Source: Chloroflexota bacterium
GTDB taxonomy: Bacteria; Chloroflexota; Anaerolineae; Promineifilales; Promineifilaceae
Direction of reading: 5' to 3'
Assembly (NCBI GenBank): GCA_014584575.1
Contig: JACTMP010000032.1
Location: 62,001 to 126,000 of the forward strand
Length of the DNA: 64,000 nt
Shown piece by piece: positions 34,536-44,358 of this stretch. The notes beneath the pieces were generated by a model. That model was not told the origin of the DNA. It did not search any database and was given only the letters and a program-made list of their open reading frames with translations. The position numbers and the translations under genes are program-made. The stretch's first letter is position 1, and each line of letters starts with the position of its first letter.

Positions 34536-37046
34536 ATGTCAAACGGTGATTACAAGTTTGAGTACATGGAAAAGTACCGGGGCGCACCGGGCAAGCAGGG
34601 GGGCAAACCGGCGGGGAAACCAAAAGGGGGTAAGCAGAAACGGGGCTGCCTGATGACCCTGTTCCTGATTATGGTCTGGACGGGTTTGGCGGGATTGCTG
34701 CTGGCGGTGCTGGGGTTTGTGGGGGCCTACGTTTACCTGACAGACCAACTAGAGGATTCCATTGCCCAGGTGACGGATTTTCGGGGCACGGGGTTGGGGG
34801 GCACACCGCGTTTTTATGACCGCAACGGTAATTTGCTGTTTGAATTGACGACGACGGAAAAGCGGGTCTGGCTACCCTACGAGGATATTTCCAAAGATGT
34901 GATTAACGCCACCATTGCCGTGGAGGATGATACGTTCTGGACGAATCCCGGTTTTGACCCGGCGGCGATTGGGGCGGCGGTGTGGAGTAATGTGCGGCGG
35001 GAGGCGGACGGCCGTCCCGTCGGCGCCTCTACTATCACCCAACAACTGGTACGCCACGTGGCCTTTGATTATAACGAGCGCGTCAGCGTCAGTTATGACC
35101 GCAAAATCCGCGAGATTTTCCTGGCCTGGATTATGACGCAGCGGCGCAGCAAACCGGCCATCATCCAGATGTACCTGAACGAAATCTATTATGGCAATCT
35201 GGCCTACGGCATTGAAGCCGCCGCCCAGTTGTACTTTGGCAAAGCGGCCAAAGATCTCACCCTGGCCGAAGCCGCCTTCCTGGCCGGGCTGCCCCAATCG
35301 CCGCTGCAACTAGACCCCTACACCAATTTTGAAGGGGCCAAAGCCCGCCAGGAGTTTGTGCTGGACCTGATGTTGGGGGATGGGGTGATTGATTACGTGC
35401 AGGCCGAGGTGGCTAAACGGGTCACCGTTCACCTGCAACCGCGCATTACGCTGGAAGAGCAGGCCGCTAGCGTGGTGCTGGAGGCGCCCCATTTTGTGCT
35501 CTATGCGCAAAGGGAGCTAGAGCGGCGATTTGGCGCGGATGCCATTACACGCGGCGGCTGGCAAATTACCACCAGCCTGGATTTGAACATGCAGAACATG
35601 GTGCAGGAGGAGGCGCGGGCGTGGATTGCCCAACATGCGGCCGCACATGATGTCAGCAACGCCTCGGTAGTGATCCTGAAGCCGGGTACGGGGGAAATCC
35701 TGACGATGTTGGGCAGCCTGGATTATTTCAACAGCGCCATTGCCGGGCAGGTAAATGTAGCCATCAGCCCCCGCCAGCCGGGCAGCAGCATCAAACCGCT
35801 AACCTACGTGGCCGCTATGGAAAAGGGGTGGACAACGGCCGATGTGTTGTGGGATACACCGATGGTGCTGGATTTGGGCGGCGGGCAGACGATGGCGCCG
35901 CGCAATTATGACGGTTACTTTCATGGGCCGGTGCTGTTCCGGGATGCGCTGGCGAACAGCTACAACATTCCACCCATTCATTTGCTCAAAGATGTGGGCA
36001 TCCCTAATTTTATTGCCACAGCGCGGCGCATGGGGGTGGAATCGTTGAAGGAGCCGCCTGGTTTTTATGGGCTGGCGCTGACGTTGGGCGGCGGGGAAGT
36101 GCCGTTGTTGGAATTGACCCATGCCTATGCCACATTGGCTAACCAGGGGCAGAAACCGCGCCTGACGAGTGTACTGCGCATCACCGACAGCCGGGGCAAT
36201 GTGGTGTATGACGCCCAGGCCAACCAACTGCCGCCGGTGAATGCCGTTGACCCGAAGATCGCCTACATCATCACCGATATTCTGGATGACGACCGGGCGC
36301 GCATCCCGGCGATGGGGGCCAATAATCCGATGGCGCTGCCTTTCCCGGCGGCGGTGAAAACGGGCACGACCAATGATTTCCGCGATGACTGGACGATTGG
36401 TTATACGCCGGGAGTGGTGGTAGGGGTGTGGATTGGCAATTCCGACGGCCGTCCCATGCACGATTGGTCCGGTGTGGAAGCGGCGGCGCCGTTGTGGGGC
36501 CGGATTATGCAGACAATTTACGCCACGCCGGAGATGGTGGAGAGTTTGTGGGTAGACGGCCGTCCCCCTCTGGACGCCTTCATCCAACCACAGGGCATTG
36601 AAAGCCGGCTGGTCTGTTTGCCGCAGGGCACGGGCGGCGGCGCGTGCAGCGCCACCCGCACCGATTGGTTTATTGTGGGCAAACCGATGCACGGCAACGG
36701 CCGTGTGCAATACTTCATCAACCCCGAAGATAACCTGGGTGCCTGGACGCTGGCGACGCTGCCGCTGCCCGCCGACGAAGCGCAGCGTTACTTGCAAAGT
36801 CAGCCGGACCTGATTGACGGCACGAAGATGCCGGCTCCCACCGAGTGTGTGGTCAACGCCGCCGCGCCGCCGCCAGGGGCCACGACGCGCCTCTACCTGC
36901 CCATCCCGCCGCACTACCCGGACGAGGTGCGCGCCCGCATCTGGGCGCAGGGGCGCTACCGCATGGCCCCGCCTATGGTCTGCCCACACAGCGTCATCCA
37001 ATCTTACCGGACGCCGCCCACACCGCGGGCTACGGCCGTGCCATAA
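34536..37046 (+). CDS. Class A penicillin-binding protein (PBP1A type)
   Basis: An 836-residue bifunctional peptidoglycan synthase. A Gly/Lys-rich cytoplasmic head (about 40 residues) precedes a membrane helix (residues 42-66). The GT51 glycosyltransferase shows EDDTFWTNPGFD (catalytic Glu) and GASTITQQLVRH. The transpeptidase has SxxK as PGSSIKPLTY, SxN as ANSYNIPP and KTG as AVKTGTTNDFRDDW. The C-terminal 150 residues are Pro-rich with paired cysteines (LVCLPQGTGGGACS). Full motifs indicate a peptidoglycan-containing envelope. Confidence 0.94.
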   Translation: MSNGDYKFEYMEKYRGAPGKQGGKPAGKPKGGKQKRGCLMTLFLIMVWTGLAGLLLAVLGFVGAYVYLTDQLEDSIAQVTDFRGTGLGGTPRFYDRNGNLLFELTTTEKRVWLPYEDISKDVINATIAVEDDTFWTNPGFDPAAIGAAVWSNVRREADGRPVGASTITQQLVRHVAFDYNERVSVSYDRKIREIFLAWIMTQRRSKPAIIQMYLNEIYYGNLAYGIEAAAQLYFGKAAKDLTLAEAAFLAGLPQSPLQLDPYTNFEGAKARQEFVLDLMLGDGVIDYVQAEVAKRVTVHLQPRITLEEQAASVVLEAPHFVLYAQRELERRFGADAITRGGWQITTSLDLNMQNMVQEEARAWIAQHAAAHDVSNASVVILKPGTGEILTMLGSLDYFNSAIAGQVNVAISPRQPGSSIKPLTYVAAMEKGWTTADVLWDTPMVLDLGGGQTMAPRNYDGYFHGPVLFRDALANSYNIPPIHLLKDVGIPNFIATARRMGVESLKEPPGFYGLALTLGGGEVPLLELTHAYATLANQGQKPRLTSVLRITDSRGNVVYDAQANQLPPVNAVDPKIAYIITDILDDDRARIPAMGANNPMALPFPAAVKTGTTNDFRDDWTIGYTPGVVVGVWIGNSDGRPMHDWSGVEAAAPLWGRIMQTIYATPEMVESLWVDGRPPLDAFIQPQGIESRLVCLPQGTGGGACSATRTDWFIVGKPMHGNGRVQYFINPEDNLGAWTLATLPLPADEAQRYLQSQPDLIDGTKMPAPTECVVNAAAPPPGATTRLYLPIPPHYPDEVRARIWAQGRYRMAPPMVCPHSVIQSYRTPPTPRATAVP

Positions 37047-37156
37047 GGCCTATGTTTCATCAACCAACCCCAGTTCCATAGCCAGCGCCTGATTTTGGAA
37101 GATCGCCATCGCTGTTTTCATGCGCTTGAAACCAGGTTTGTGGTAGAGTGGGGGGC

Positions 37157-37189
37157 AAAAAAAAGGCCAGCATGTGCTGGCCTTTTTTT
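37157..37189. terminator. Bidirectional Rho-independent terminator
   Basis: A stem GGCCAGCA-TG-TGCTGGCC is flanked by eight A and seven T, between the convergent PBP and slyD genes. It is a textbook bidirectional terminator, and its tail includes the slyD stop codon. Confidence 0.9.
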
Positions 37190-37673
37190 AGTGATGGTCG
37201 TGTGCGCCATGGGCGTGCCCATGGGCCAGTTCTTCGGGGGTGGCCGGCCGCAAGCCGACCACCTTTACCTGAAAATGCAGCTCTTCACCGGCCAGGGGGT
37301 GGTTGAAATCCAGCAATACGTTGCTCTCATTCACTTCGGCAATGACCACGTCTACTGCTTCGCCCGATTGGGCGTCACGCATCCGCAGTTGCATTCCTTC
37401 TTCCAGTTCCATTTCTGGCGGGAAAAGGGTGCGTTCCACAAGCTGGTAAGCGTCCTCATCTTCTTCGCCGTAGGCGTCGGCGGCAGCGACGATGACTTCT
37501 TTACTTTCACCCACTTTCATGCCGCTCAGTGCGCGCTCCAGACCGGGGATGATCTGATTATGCCCTTGCAGGTATTCCAGTGGTTCTTGTTCAGAAGTAT
37601 CAATGATCTCGCCGTCGTCCAGGCGTAGGGTGTAATCCAGGCTGACGACGAGGCCGTCGGTTACGGTAAGCAT
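37188..37673 (-). CDS. SlyD-like FKBP peptidyl-prolyl isomerase
   Basis: A 161-residue protein: FKBP half (VSLDYTLRLDDGEIIDTSEQ), inserted IF chaperone domain around residues 70-125, then the second FKBP half DFNHPLAGEELHFQVKVVG. The C-terminus is His-rich (HGHAHGAHDHH), the metal-binding tail of SlyD proteins that serve as chaperone and nickel carrier. It shares a terminator with the PBP gene. Confidence 0.93.
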   Translation of the reverse strand: MLTVTDGLVVSLDYTLRLDDGEIIDTSEQEPLEYLQGHNQIIPGLERALSGMKVGESKEVIVAAADAYGEEDEDAYQLVERTLFPPEMELEEGMQLRMRDAQSGEAVDVVIAEVNESNVLLDFNHPLAGEELHFQVKVVGLRPATPEELAHGHAHGAHDHH

Positions 37674-37697
37674 ATGATGTTCCTTTACGGCCGTGAC

Positions 37698-37907
37698 CTA
37701 CAGTTTGCGCACGTCGGCGGCAGATGGGCCGCGCTGGCCCTGTTCAATGGAAAAGCTGACGCGGTCGCCTTCGGCCAATGATTTATACCCATTGCCTTGA
37801 ATGGCTGAATGGTGCACAAACAGGTCTTTGCCATCTTCTTTGGTGATAAAGCCATACCCTTTCTGATCGCTAAACCACTTCACGGTGCCTTGCATCGTTT
37901 CGCTCAT
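37698..37907 (-). CDS. Cold-shock protein (CspA family)
   Basis: A 69-residue single cold-shock domain with RNP1 KGYGFI and RNP2 LFVHHSAI. It begins [24 protein letters not shown] nine bases upstream fixes the first ATG over the internal one. It binds RNA or single-stranded DNA and acts as an RNA chaperone. The 250-base upstream region could hold the long leader typical of such genes. Confidence 0.95.
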   Translation of the reverse strand: MSETMQGTVKWFSDQKGYGFITKEDGKDLFVHHSAIQGNGYKSLAEGDRVSFSIEQGQRGPSAADVRKL

Positions 37908-38248
37908 ACGAATAATCTCCTTTGCTGTAATAGCGTTGGGGTTTTATTTTAGGGGGAGTAACACAGCCTGGATAGGTCATCCAGAGGTAGTTCATCTTAA
38001 CTAAAACAAAACAACTAATTGGTAATTGCCGCAACTTTACCTGGGAATGGGAAAATGGGCAAAGAGGTCACGGCCGTTGCTCAGACAATGCTTATGGAGA
38101 AACCCCACAGTACCAAAGTCCGGTTTTATACGGCCGTGCCCTCCCGCACAATAGCAAATCGGTAATCGGTAATCGGTAATCGGTAATCGGTAATCGGTGA
38201 TCGGTGATCGGACTTCGGACTTCGGATTACGTGATACAAAGGAGCGTG
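37908..38248. other. Divergent spacer with csp leader and heptad repeat
   Basis: About 340 bases between divergent genes. Nearest csp it is AT-rich (38000-38030), as for a leader or promoter. Two ACGGCCGT copies lie at 38070 and 38130. The beta-helix side carries the CGGTAAT heptad array, which ends only about ten bases before the AAAGGAG ribosome site of the next gene. Confidence 0.5.
38157..38226. repeat. CGGTAAT heptad array, about ten units
   Basis: The most regular array in the window: six perfect CGGTAAT units, then CGGTGAT variants and CGGACTT units, head to tail with no spacers and no fold-back half. It immediately precedes the beta-helix gene. Confidence 0.9.
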
Positions 38249-40099
38249 ATGAAAACAAAAATCCTCATCCTGTGCATCTTGTTATTGTTGGCGGTCAAAC
38301 CGGCGCGTGGCGCTGGTGTGGTGGGTAATGGGTCGCCGGGCAGTTGTACTCAGGCTGCATTGGCGACGGCGCTCAACGGCGGCGGGCTGGTGACGTTTAA
38401 CTGTGGTGGGGCGCATACCATCACCCTCACCAGCCAGCAAACCATCACCGCCAACACCACCATTGATGGCGGCGGGTTGATTACCCTGAGCGGCGGTGGC
38501 GCTACCCGCGTCTTCAACATTCAAAACGGAGCCACCGTCACGCTCCGCAACCTGACCATTGCCAATGGGCATAGTAGTGCGGACGGGGGCGGCATTTATG
38601 CGGAAAGGTTGAGTACCTTGATCATTGAAAATAGCACCCTCACCGGTAATACCGGCCACAACGGCGGTGGCCTGGCGACCAACGGCTGGGGGGCGCATGA
38701 TGCCGGCGTGGCCGTGACCATCAGCAACAGCACCTTTACGAACAATACGGCAACGGCCGTAGCCATTCCGGGCGGCGGCAATGGCGGCGGCGGCATCTAC
38801 CTCTCCGGCGGCTCGTCGGCGACGGTGACAGACAGCACCTTCAGCGGCAACCATTCCCAAAATGGGGGCGCGATTCATCTGTTGCATAGCGATTTGCACA
38901 CAGTGAACGTCACCTTCCACAACAACACGGCCAACAATACGGCCGGTGGCGGTGGCGGTGGCGCGATTTATATGGATGGCACCAAAAATTTGAGCGGCGA
39001 ACTGCTCATTGAACGCAGTACGTTCAGCAGCAACAGCACCAACCAGTTGGGCGGGGCCATTTTCAGCTTTATTACGCAAGACGGCCGTACCACCATCAAC
39101 CAGAGCACCTTTGACCACAACCTGACCACCGGCGGCAACGGCGGCGCTATTTACCATCAGAGCCACACGCACCTGGCCCCCCTAACGGTGAACAACAGCA
39201 CCTTTGTCTACAATACGGCGACGGCAGTGCCCGCCAACGATGCCGGGCAGGGTGGGGCGCTGTGGCTGATAAATTCCCCTGTGACAATTACCAATAGCAC
39301 CTTTGCCTATAACGAAGCGATTCATACACAAAACTTGCCCGGCGATGACTGGCACCGCGGTTTTGGCGGCGCCATTCGCACCAGCGACAACACCACTATT
39401 ATCAACAGCACCTTCACCAATAATTATGCCGGTTTTGTGGGTGGGGCTATTGCCGGGGCCGCCACCGTGCGCAACACCATCATCAGCAACAACACCGGTG
39501 GCAACGTGTGGCAAATCCAGCAGAACTGCACTGACGAACTCAACAATGGCGGCCACAATATCCAGTTTCCGCAGCGGGTGACGGGGAACTGGAATGATTA
39601 TGAATGTTTTGCCGGGCAAACGGCCGTGAACCCTTTGCTCGGTTCTTTGGGTGATTATGGCGGCCCCACGCAGACCATTCCCCTGCTGGCGGGAAGCCCG
39701 GCCATCAACGCCGCCACCAACTGCCCGGCTACCGACCAGCGTGGTTTTGCCCGCAATGGGCCGTGTGACATTGGCGCCTATGAGTATGGCGGCGGCCTGC
39801 TGCTGCATAGCATCAGCCCCTCTTTGTCTGGCCTGAACCAGGTGCAATCTTTTACGCTGACGGCGCAAGGGGTGGGTTTTACACCGACGACGGTGGTGCG
39901 CTGGCAGGGTAACGAACGGCCGACGACGTATGTGAGCGAGTTTGTGGTCACGGCCGTGATTCCGGCCAGTGATGTAGACGAAGCCGGCGTTTTCCTCGTC
40001 ACCGTCCACGACCCGGCGCGCAGCCTGGAATCAGAGCCACGGCCGTTTACGGTAGCGCCGGCGATCCGCAACACCTATTTGCCGATTGTCAGAAAGTAA
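38249..40099 (+). CDS. Secreted right-handed beta-helix (Pmp-like repeat) protein
   Basis: A 616-residue exported protein. Signal peptide: MKTKILILCILLLLAVKPAR. From about residue 60 to 480 it is a chain of short beta-helix rungs with repeats such as NSTFTNN, GGGIY and GGAIY, the polymorphic-membrane-protein/adhesin pattern. A choice-of-anchor-like segment (SPAINAATNCPATDQRGFAR) follows, then an IPT-like beta domain (SPSLSGLNQVQSFTLTAQG), and the C-terminus is TYLPIVRK. That tail matches those of two other secreted proteins here and may be a sorting signal. Extracellular or surface role, probably adhesion or glycan binding. Confidence 0.85.
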   Translation: MKTKILILCILLLLAVKPARGAGVVGNGSPGSCTQAALATALNGGGLVTFNCGGAHTITLTSQQTITANTTIDGGGLITLSGGGATRVFNIQNGATVTLRNLTIANGHSSADGGGIYAERLSTLIIENSTLTGNTGHNGGGLATNGWGAHDAGVAVTISNSTFTNNTATAVAIPGGGNGGGGIYLSGGSSATVTDSTFSGNHSQNGGAIHLLHSDLHTVNVTFHNNTANNTAGGGGGGAIYMDGTKNLSGELLIERSTFSSNSTNQLGGAIFSFITQDGRTTINQSTFDHNLTTGGNGGAIYHQSHTHLAPLTVNNSTFVYNTATAVPANDAGQGGALWLINSPVTITNSTFAYNEAIHTQNLPGDDWHRGFGGAIRTSDNTTIINSTFTNNYAGFVGGAIAGAATVRNTIISNNTGGNVWQIQQNCTDELNNGGHNIQFPQRVTGNWNDYECFAGQTAVNPLLGSLGDYGGPTQTIPLLAGSPAINAATNCPATDQRGFARNGPCDIGAYEYGGGLLLHSISPSLSGLNQVQSFTLTAQGVGFTPTTVVRWQGNERPTTYVSEFVVTAVIPASDVDEAGVFLVTVHDPARSLESEPRPFTVAPAIRNTYLPIVRK

Positions 40100-40174
40100 A
40101 CGTTCCCTCAATCCACATGAATGCCTGACGCCCATTTGTGATAAACTCCGCCGCTGTTTGCGTGATAACATGGA

Positions 40175-42781
40175 ATGATAGCGATATGGTTAGATGGCAG
40201 ATGGGGTATGTTTCAGGCTGATGGAGTGATGATCCTTCTTTTTCTGACTGGCGTGGTAGTGGCAGTTGCCCTATCCTTGTTGGTCTGGGCCAAGCGGGTC
40301 GGTACGTGTACCTCTCATTCTCTGGATTGGCTGGAGGGAGCTTTTGTTTCCTTTGCTATGGTGGTCATTTTTACGGGGTGGGTGGGGGTGTTGCTGGCTT
40401 CGTTTGGGCGCTTTTCGTTGCCGGGGATCACGGCCGTCCTGCTCATCGTATCTGGTTTGCTATTCCTCTGGCAACGGCCGTTGCCTCGCCCCTCTTTCCG
40501 CCCCCTTACTCGCGCCGATTGGCTGCTGCTGTGCCTGTTGCCATTGTTTGTCCTGCTTTACTTCCGACCCCACGAATACATCCTGGGCAGCGGCGATGCG
40601 GGTGGTTACATGAACATCGCGGCTACCCTGGCGCAAACTGGCGACTTTATCATCCATGACGAATGGACGCCCGTGCTGCGTGAATATGCCGATGTAACCC
40701 TACGCCAGCAACCACCACAATGGCAAACGCGCTACCTGCAATTTGTGGGTTGGTATATAGATGATCATGACCCGGCGCGCCTCATTCCTCAATTTTTCCC
40801 CTTTCATCCTGTATTGCTCGCATTGGGGATGGCATTGGGTGGCTTATATGGCGGCTTCCTGGTAACGCCGCTGTGGGGGGTATTGGGGCTGGTCGCTGTG
40901 TATCTGCTTACCCGCAAAATGTTTGACGCCAACATTGCCTTGTTGGCGGCTTTCCTGGTAGGCATTACCCCAACCCATATCTTCTTTGCCCGTTATCCGA
41001 CTACTGAGCCACTGACTTTGCTGCTGGTATTTGCCATGTTACTGGCCTGGCAGCGCCTCTGGGATGACCATCCGGCCGATCCCCTCTGGGGTGTGTTTGG
41101 CGGCCTGGCATTGGGAGCAGCCAACCTGACGCGCATTGACCTGCCGCTATTGGTGGTATTGGTGGCCGTATTTTGCGTAGTGCGTTGGTGGCGCGGGGGG
41201 TGGTCGCCGGCATGGACTTACTTTGTCATTACGGCCGTACTGCTGCTGATTCATGCAGTTATCTCTGCCATATGGCTGAACTGGCCCTATACCTGGAATA
41301 CCTATGGCAGTGTGTGGCGTCTGTTGCGGAATAGTGGGGTACTCACGGCCGTGTCGGTGGCCGGGCTGTTCGGTATAGCCGGTATCGCGGTGGTCTGGTG
41401 GCGCGGTTGGTTGGCTGGTGCGTATTGGCTGCGTTTGCATCAGTCAAGGGCATTGCGCTGGCTGTTGGTTATTGCCGTGGTGGGGTTGAGTCTGTTTGCC
41501 TATTGGGGGCGGCCCATTGTGCAGCCAATCCGCTATTATCCTACCTGGCCGAGCGGAAACAGTGTGCCGGTGCTGGATGGTGAAAACTGGGTACGGCTGG
41601 GCTGGTACCTGACGCCGCTAGGGCTGGCGCTGGCTACGAGTGGCCTGGGTTGGATTATTTTGCGCCGCCTGGAAATGCGGTTGGGGCTGTTCCTGAGCGT
41701 GGGGGTCCTGACGACGGTGCAATATGTGTACCGCATTTTTAATACCCCCTATCACATTTATGCCATGCGCCGGTATGTGCCGGTGGTGATTCCGGTACTG
41801 ATGATTTTTACGGCCGTTGCTCTGTTTGTTATCTTCCGTTATCGCGGCCAGCGATGGGCGCGCCTGGGGGGGGCGGCGCTGACGACGTTACTGGTCGCCG
41901 GGCTGCTGTTCCAATCCCGGTATGTGTTGCCCCGCTCAGACCATACCGGGGCAGTGGCCCAGTTGACAGCCTTTCATGACTTGCTTGATCCACAGGCGTT
42001 GATCATTATCAGTGAACCACCAGAGTCAGACTTTGCCGACCGGGTAGGGACGCCACTGCGCTTTTTATGGGGACATGATGTGGCTACGATTCGTAGCGAT
42101 GGCCCAGAACTGGCTGATTTTGTGCAAGAGATGAACGTGTATGCAGCGGAACGGGGACGGCCGTTGCAGCTTATCGCCATCGATCCCATTCCTACGGCCG
42201 TGCGTCAGGCGCTAAATTTGCGACCAGTTACTATGTTCCCCCTCAAGTTGGAGATGTTACAAAATACCTTCACTGACTACCCTTCCATGCGCCAGACCAT
42301 GTATTATGGCATCGAAATTTATGACGTTCTGCCTGATGGGGCATTGGAAACGGCCGATTCCACCATACAGATTGATATTGGCACTCTCGATGCCGCATAC
42401 ATTGAGTCCGGTTTCTACGGCAAAGAGCCGCTGCCCGGCGACATTACGATGCGCTGGACGGGAGAGGCAGCGGCGCTGGCATTCCCGCTGCCCGACAATG
42501 CACCCATCACGATTACTCTTCAGGCGATGATTTATCGTCCAGAAGAGGTGATGCCAACGCCAGTAACAGTATGGCTAGACGGCCGTGAAATCGGCCAATT
42601 TACCCCGGAGACAACCTGGCAAGAATTCTCTTTTCCTGCCGTGGCCACACCTGCAATGGGCATCTCCGAACTCGCCTTCCAAAGCCAGACTGTTAACCCC
42701 GCTGCATTGGGCATCAACAATGACGCCCGTGATTTAGGGTTTCTCATAGATTGGGTTAAAATTGAGTTTTCGGAAAGGTAA
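40175..42781 (+). CDS. Multi-pass glycosyltransferase (GT39/PMT-like)
   Basis: An 868-residue membrane protein: about 12-13 helices over residues 15-580, then a soluble C-terminal part of about 290 residues with beta-rich segments. The first extracellular loop has LGSGDAGGYMNIAATLAQTG, the acidic-loop pattern of GT39/83-type enzymes that use polyprenyl-phosphate sugars. First gene of the glycan region. The start is uncertain (ATGs at 40175, 40208 and 40229; none has an ideal ribosome site). Transfer to lipid or protein acceptors on the outer face is inferred from family. Confidence 0.75.
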   Translation: MIAIWLDGRWGMFQADGVMILLFLTGVVVAVALSLLVWAKRVGTCTSHSLDWLEGAFVSFAMVVIFTGWVGVLLASFGRFSLPGITAVLLIVSGLLFLWQRPLPRPSFRPLTRADWLLLCLLPLFVLLYFRPHEYILGSGDAGGYMNIAATLAQTGDFIIHDEWTPVLREYADVTLRQQPPQWQTRYLQFVGWYIDDHDPARLIPQFFPFHPVLLALGMALGGLYGGFLVTPLWGVLGLVAVYLLTRKMFDANIALLAAFLVGITPTHIFFARYPTTEPLTLLLVFAMLLAWQRLWDDHPADPLWGVFGGLALGAANLTRIDLPLLVVLVAVFCVVRWWRGGWSPAWTYFVITAVLLLIHAVISAIWLNWPYTWNTYGSVWRLLRNSGVLTAVSVAGLFGIAGIAVVWWRGWLAGAYWLRLHQSRALRWLLVIAVVGLSLFAYWGRPIVQPIRYYPTWPSGNSVPVLDGENWVRLGWYLTPLGLALATSGLGWIILRRLEMRLGLFLSVGVLTTVQYVYRIFNTPYHIYAMRRYVPVVIPVLMIFTAVALFVIFRYRGQRWARLGGAALTTLLVAGLLFQSRYVLPRSDHTGAVAQLTAFHDLLDPQALIIISEPPESDFADRVGTPLRFLWGHDVATIRSDGPELADFVQEMNVYAAERGRPLQLIAIDPIPTAVRQALNLRPVTMFPLKLEMLQNTFTDYPSMRQTMYYGIEIYDVLPDGALETADSTIQIDIGTLDAAYIESGFYGKEPLPGDITMRWTGEAAALAFPLPDNAPITITLQAMIYRPEEVMPTPVTVWLDGREIGQFTPETTWQEFSFPAVATPAMGISELAFQSQTVNPAALGINNDARDLGFLIDWVKIEFSER

Positions 42782-42790
42782 AAGATTTGC

Positions 42791-43636
42791 ATGACGCCTG
42801 AACTCTCCTATGTTATATGCACGATGCCGCGTAGTGGCTCCCATTTGCTGACTGAGGCATTACAGTTAACCGGCGTGGCTGGTAAACCGGATGAGTATTT
42901 TTTTTGTGATGTGAACGGCCGTTTTCAGAATGAAGCAGGCGCCGCCGCTGCCATACATGGTAAAAAAACAGTAGCAGAATTTGGTCAGTTGGCGCTTGAC
43001 TTGGGCACAACCCCCAATGGTGTTTTTGGCGTCGTGTTGATGGGTAGTTACCTTGAACAGGTGAACCGCAACTTTCAAACATTACCATATCTACAGGGGC
43101 TACCATTTCACGAATTGCTCACCAGGCTTATTGGAAATCCCCGGTACATCTGGCTTACCCGGCGTGACAAGCTGGCGCAAGCCATTTCCATGTTAAAAGC
43201 CAGCCAAACGGACGTTTGGGGAATACCTGAAAACGGACATATAAAGCCCAAACAAGAACCTGTTTTTGATTATCGTTCAATTGAATTTTTCGTTCGTTAT
43301 TTTGAAGAGGCCGAAGGTAAATGGGAAGCGTATTTTCGAGAAAATCATATCACGTCGCATATGGTCGTTTACGAAGACTTTGTGGAAAACTATGAAAATA
43401 CAGTGCTAGATATATTGGCATATCTGGGAATTGCGCCACCAAAAAACTGGCAGCCAACCAACAGTACATGGCAAAAACAGGCCGACGCCACAAGCGCCAA
43501 CTGGGCTGACACCTATCTTCGCATCAAGAATCAGCCTTCCGAAAAAGTGGCTTTGTTTGCCTATCAGATGCGCTGCAAACTTGGCAAGATAACAGTCAAG
43601 CGTTGGTTGCGACAGCGGTTAAAAATGGTTTTATGA
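42791..43636 (+). CDS. Stf0-like sulfotransferase
   Basis: A 281-residue PAPS-dependent sulfotransferase. The 5'-phosphosulfate loop is CTMPRSGSHLLTEAL near residue 12, and the 3'-phosphate site WLTRRDKLAQAISMLKA about residue 120 is of the Stf0 (trehalose sulfotransferase) type. YEDFVENYENTVLDIL near the C-terminus is also characteristic. It begins nine bases after the GT39-like gene, so the two are probably cotranscribed. The acceptor is presumably a sugar of the local glycan. Confidence 0.85.
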   Translation: MTPELSYVICTMPRSGSHLLTEALQLTGVAGKPDEYFFCDVNGRFQNEAGAAAAIHGKKTVAEFGQLALDLGTTPNGVFGVVLMGSYLEQVNRNFQTLPYLQGLPFHELLTRLIGNPRYIWLTRRDKLAQAISMLKASQTDVWGIPENGHIKPKQEPVFDYRSIEFFVRYFEEAEGKWEAYFRENHITSHMVVYEDFVENYENTVLDILAYLGIAPPKNWQPTNSTWQKQADATSANWADTYLRIKNQPSEKVALFAYQMRCKLGKITVKRWLRQRLKMVL

Positions 43637-43664
43637 AAACACACGCTTTGAAGGAGTTTTATAC

Positions 43665-44354
43665 ATGTCAATAACAAGCCGGTTGAAGTCGCAACTGGTC
43701 AAAAAATCACTGCCGGTTCAAGAAGCTGGTCTGGAAGTCTATGATGTAACGTCTTTTGCGGCAGAATTTGATCCCTCTTTTTTGGATGTTATTCAATGGG
43801 CGCCAGTGTGGATGTCACGGGCCGAGCGGTTGTTGATCTATACCCTTACATTCACCCTGCGCCCGCTGCGCTACCTGGAAATTGGCACATTTCAGGGCGG
43901 TTCTGCCCTGGTGGTGAATGCAGCCATGACGGCGTTGGGGAGTGACGGCCGTATCGTATGTGTAGACCCGCAACCACAAATAAAACCAGAGCATTGGGAG
44001 AAACTAACCCCCCGCGCCACCTTGATTCAGGGATACTCGCCCGATGTGCTGCCGCAGGCGGTCCAGGCTGCCGGTGGCCTGTTTGACCTGGTATTGATTG
44101 ACGGCGACCATAGTTACACCGGTGTCTTAAGAGACAGCATAGGGGTGTTGCCGTATGTCACCGATAGAGCCTATCTACTCTTCCATGATAGTCTGTTTAC
44201 GGATGTGGCGCGGGGTTTACATGATTTTGCCGAACAAAATGCACATCAGATTGTAGATTTTGGCACACTAACCCGTGAAGTTACCTACCAGACTCCCGAA
44301 AAAGGGCAGCCGGTACGTTGGGGTGGCCTGCGGCTCATGCAGGTGCGGAGATAG
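43665..44354 (+). CDS. Class I SAM methyltransferase (Methyltransf_24 type)
   Basis: A 229-residue enzyme with motif I YLEIGTFQGGSALVVNAA, post-I acidic IVCVDPQPQ and motif IV LVLIDGDHSYTGVLRDS, typical of CmcI/TylF-like O-methyltransferases. AAGGAG lies nine bases before the start. In a glycan cluster it probably methylates a sugar hydroxyl. It is followed four bases later by another methyltransferase. Confidence 0.85.
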   Translation: MSITSRLKSQLVKKSLPVQEAGLEVYDVTSFAAEFDPSFLDVIQWAPVWMSRAERLLIYTLTFTLRPLRYLEIGTFQGGSALVVNAAMTALGSDGRIVCVDPQPQIKPEHWEKLTPRATLIQGYSPDVLPQAVQAAGGLFDLVLIDGDHSYTGVLRDSIGVLPYVTDRAYLLFHDSLFTDVARGLHDFAEQNAHQIVDFGTLTREVTYQTPEKGQPVRWGGLRLMQVRR

Positions 44355-44358
44355 GGTT

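Noticed and set aside
37047-37150. Minus-strand frame with a plausible C-terminus ending ALAMELGLVDET
   Set aside because: It has no start with a ribosome site and runs into the terminator region upstream. It may be a gene remnant, but nothing identifies it.
38157-38226. Regular array that could be mistaken for a CRISPR
   Set aside because: Units are seven bases, contiguous and without spacers, and no cas genes are nearby.
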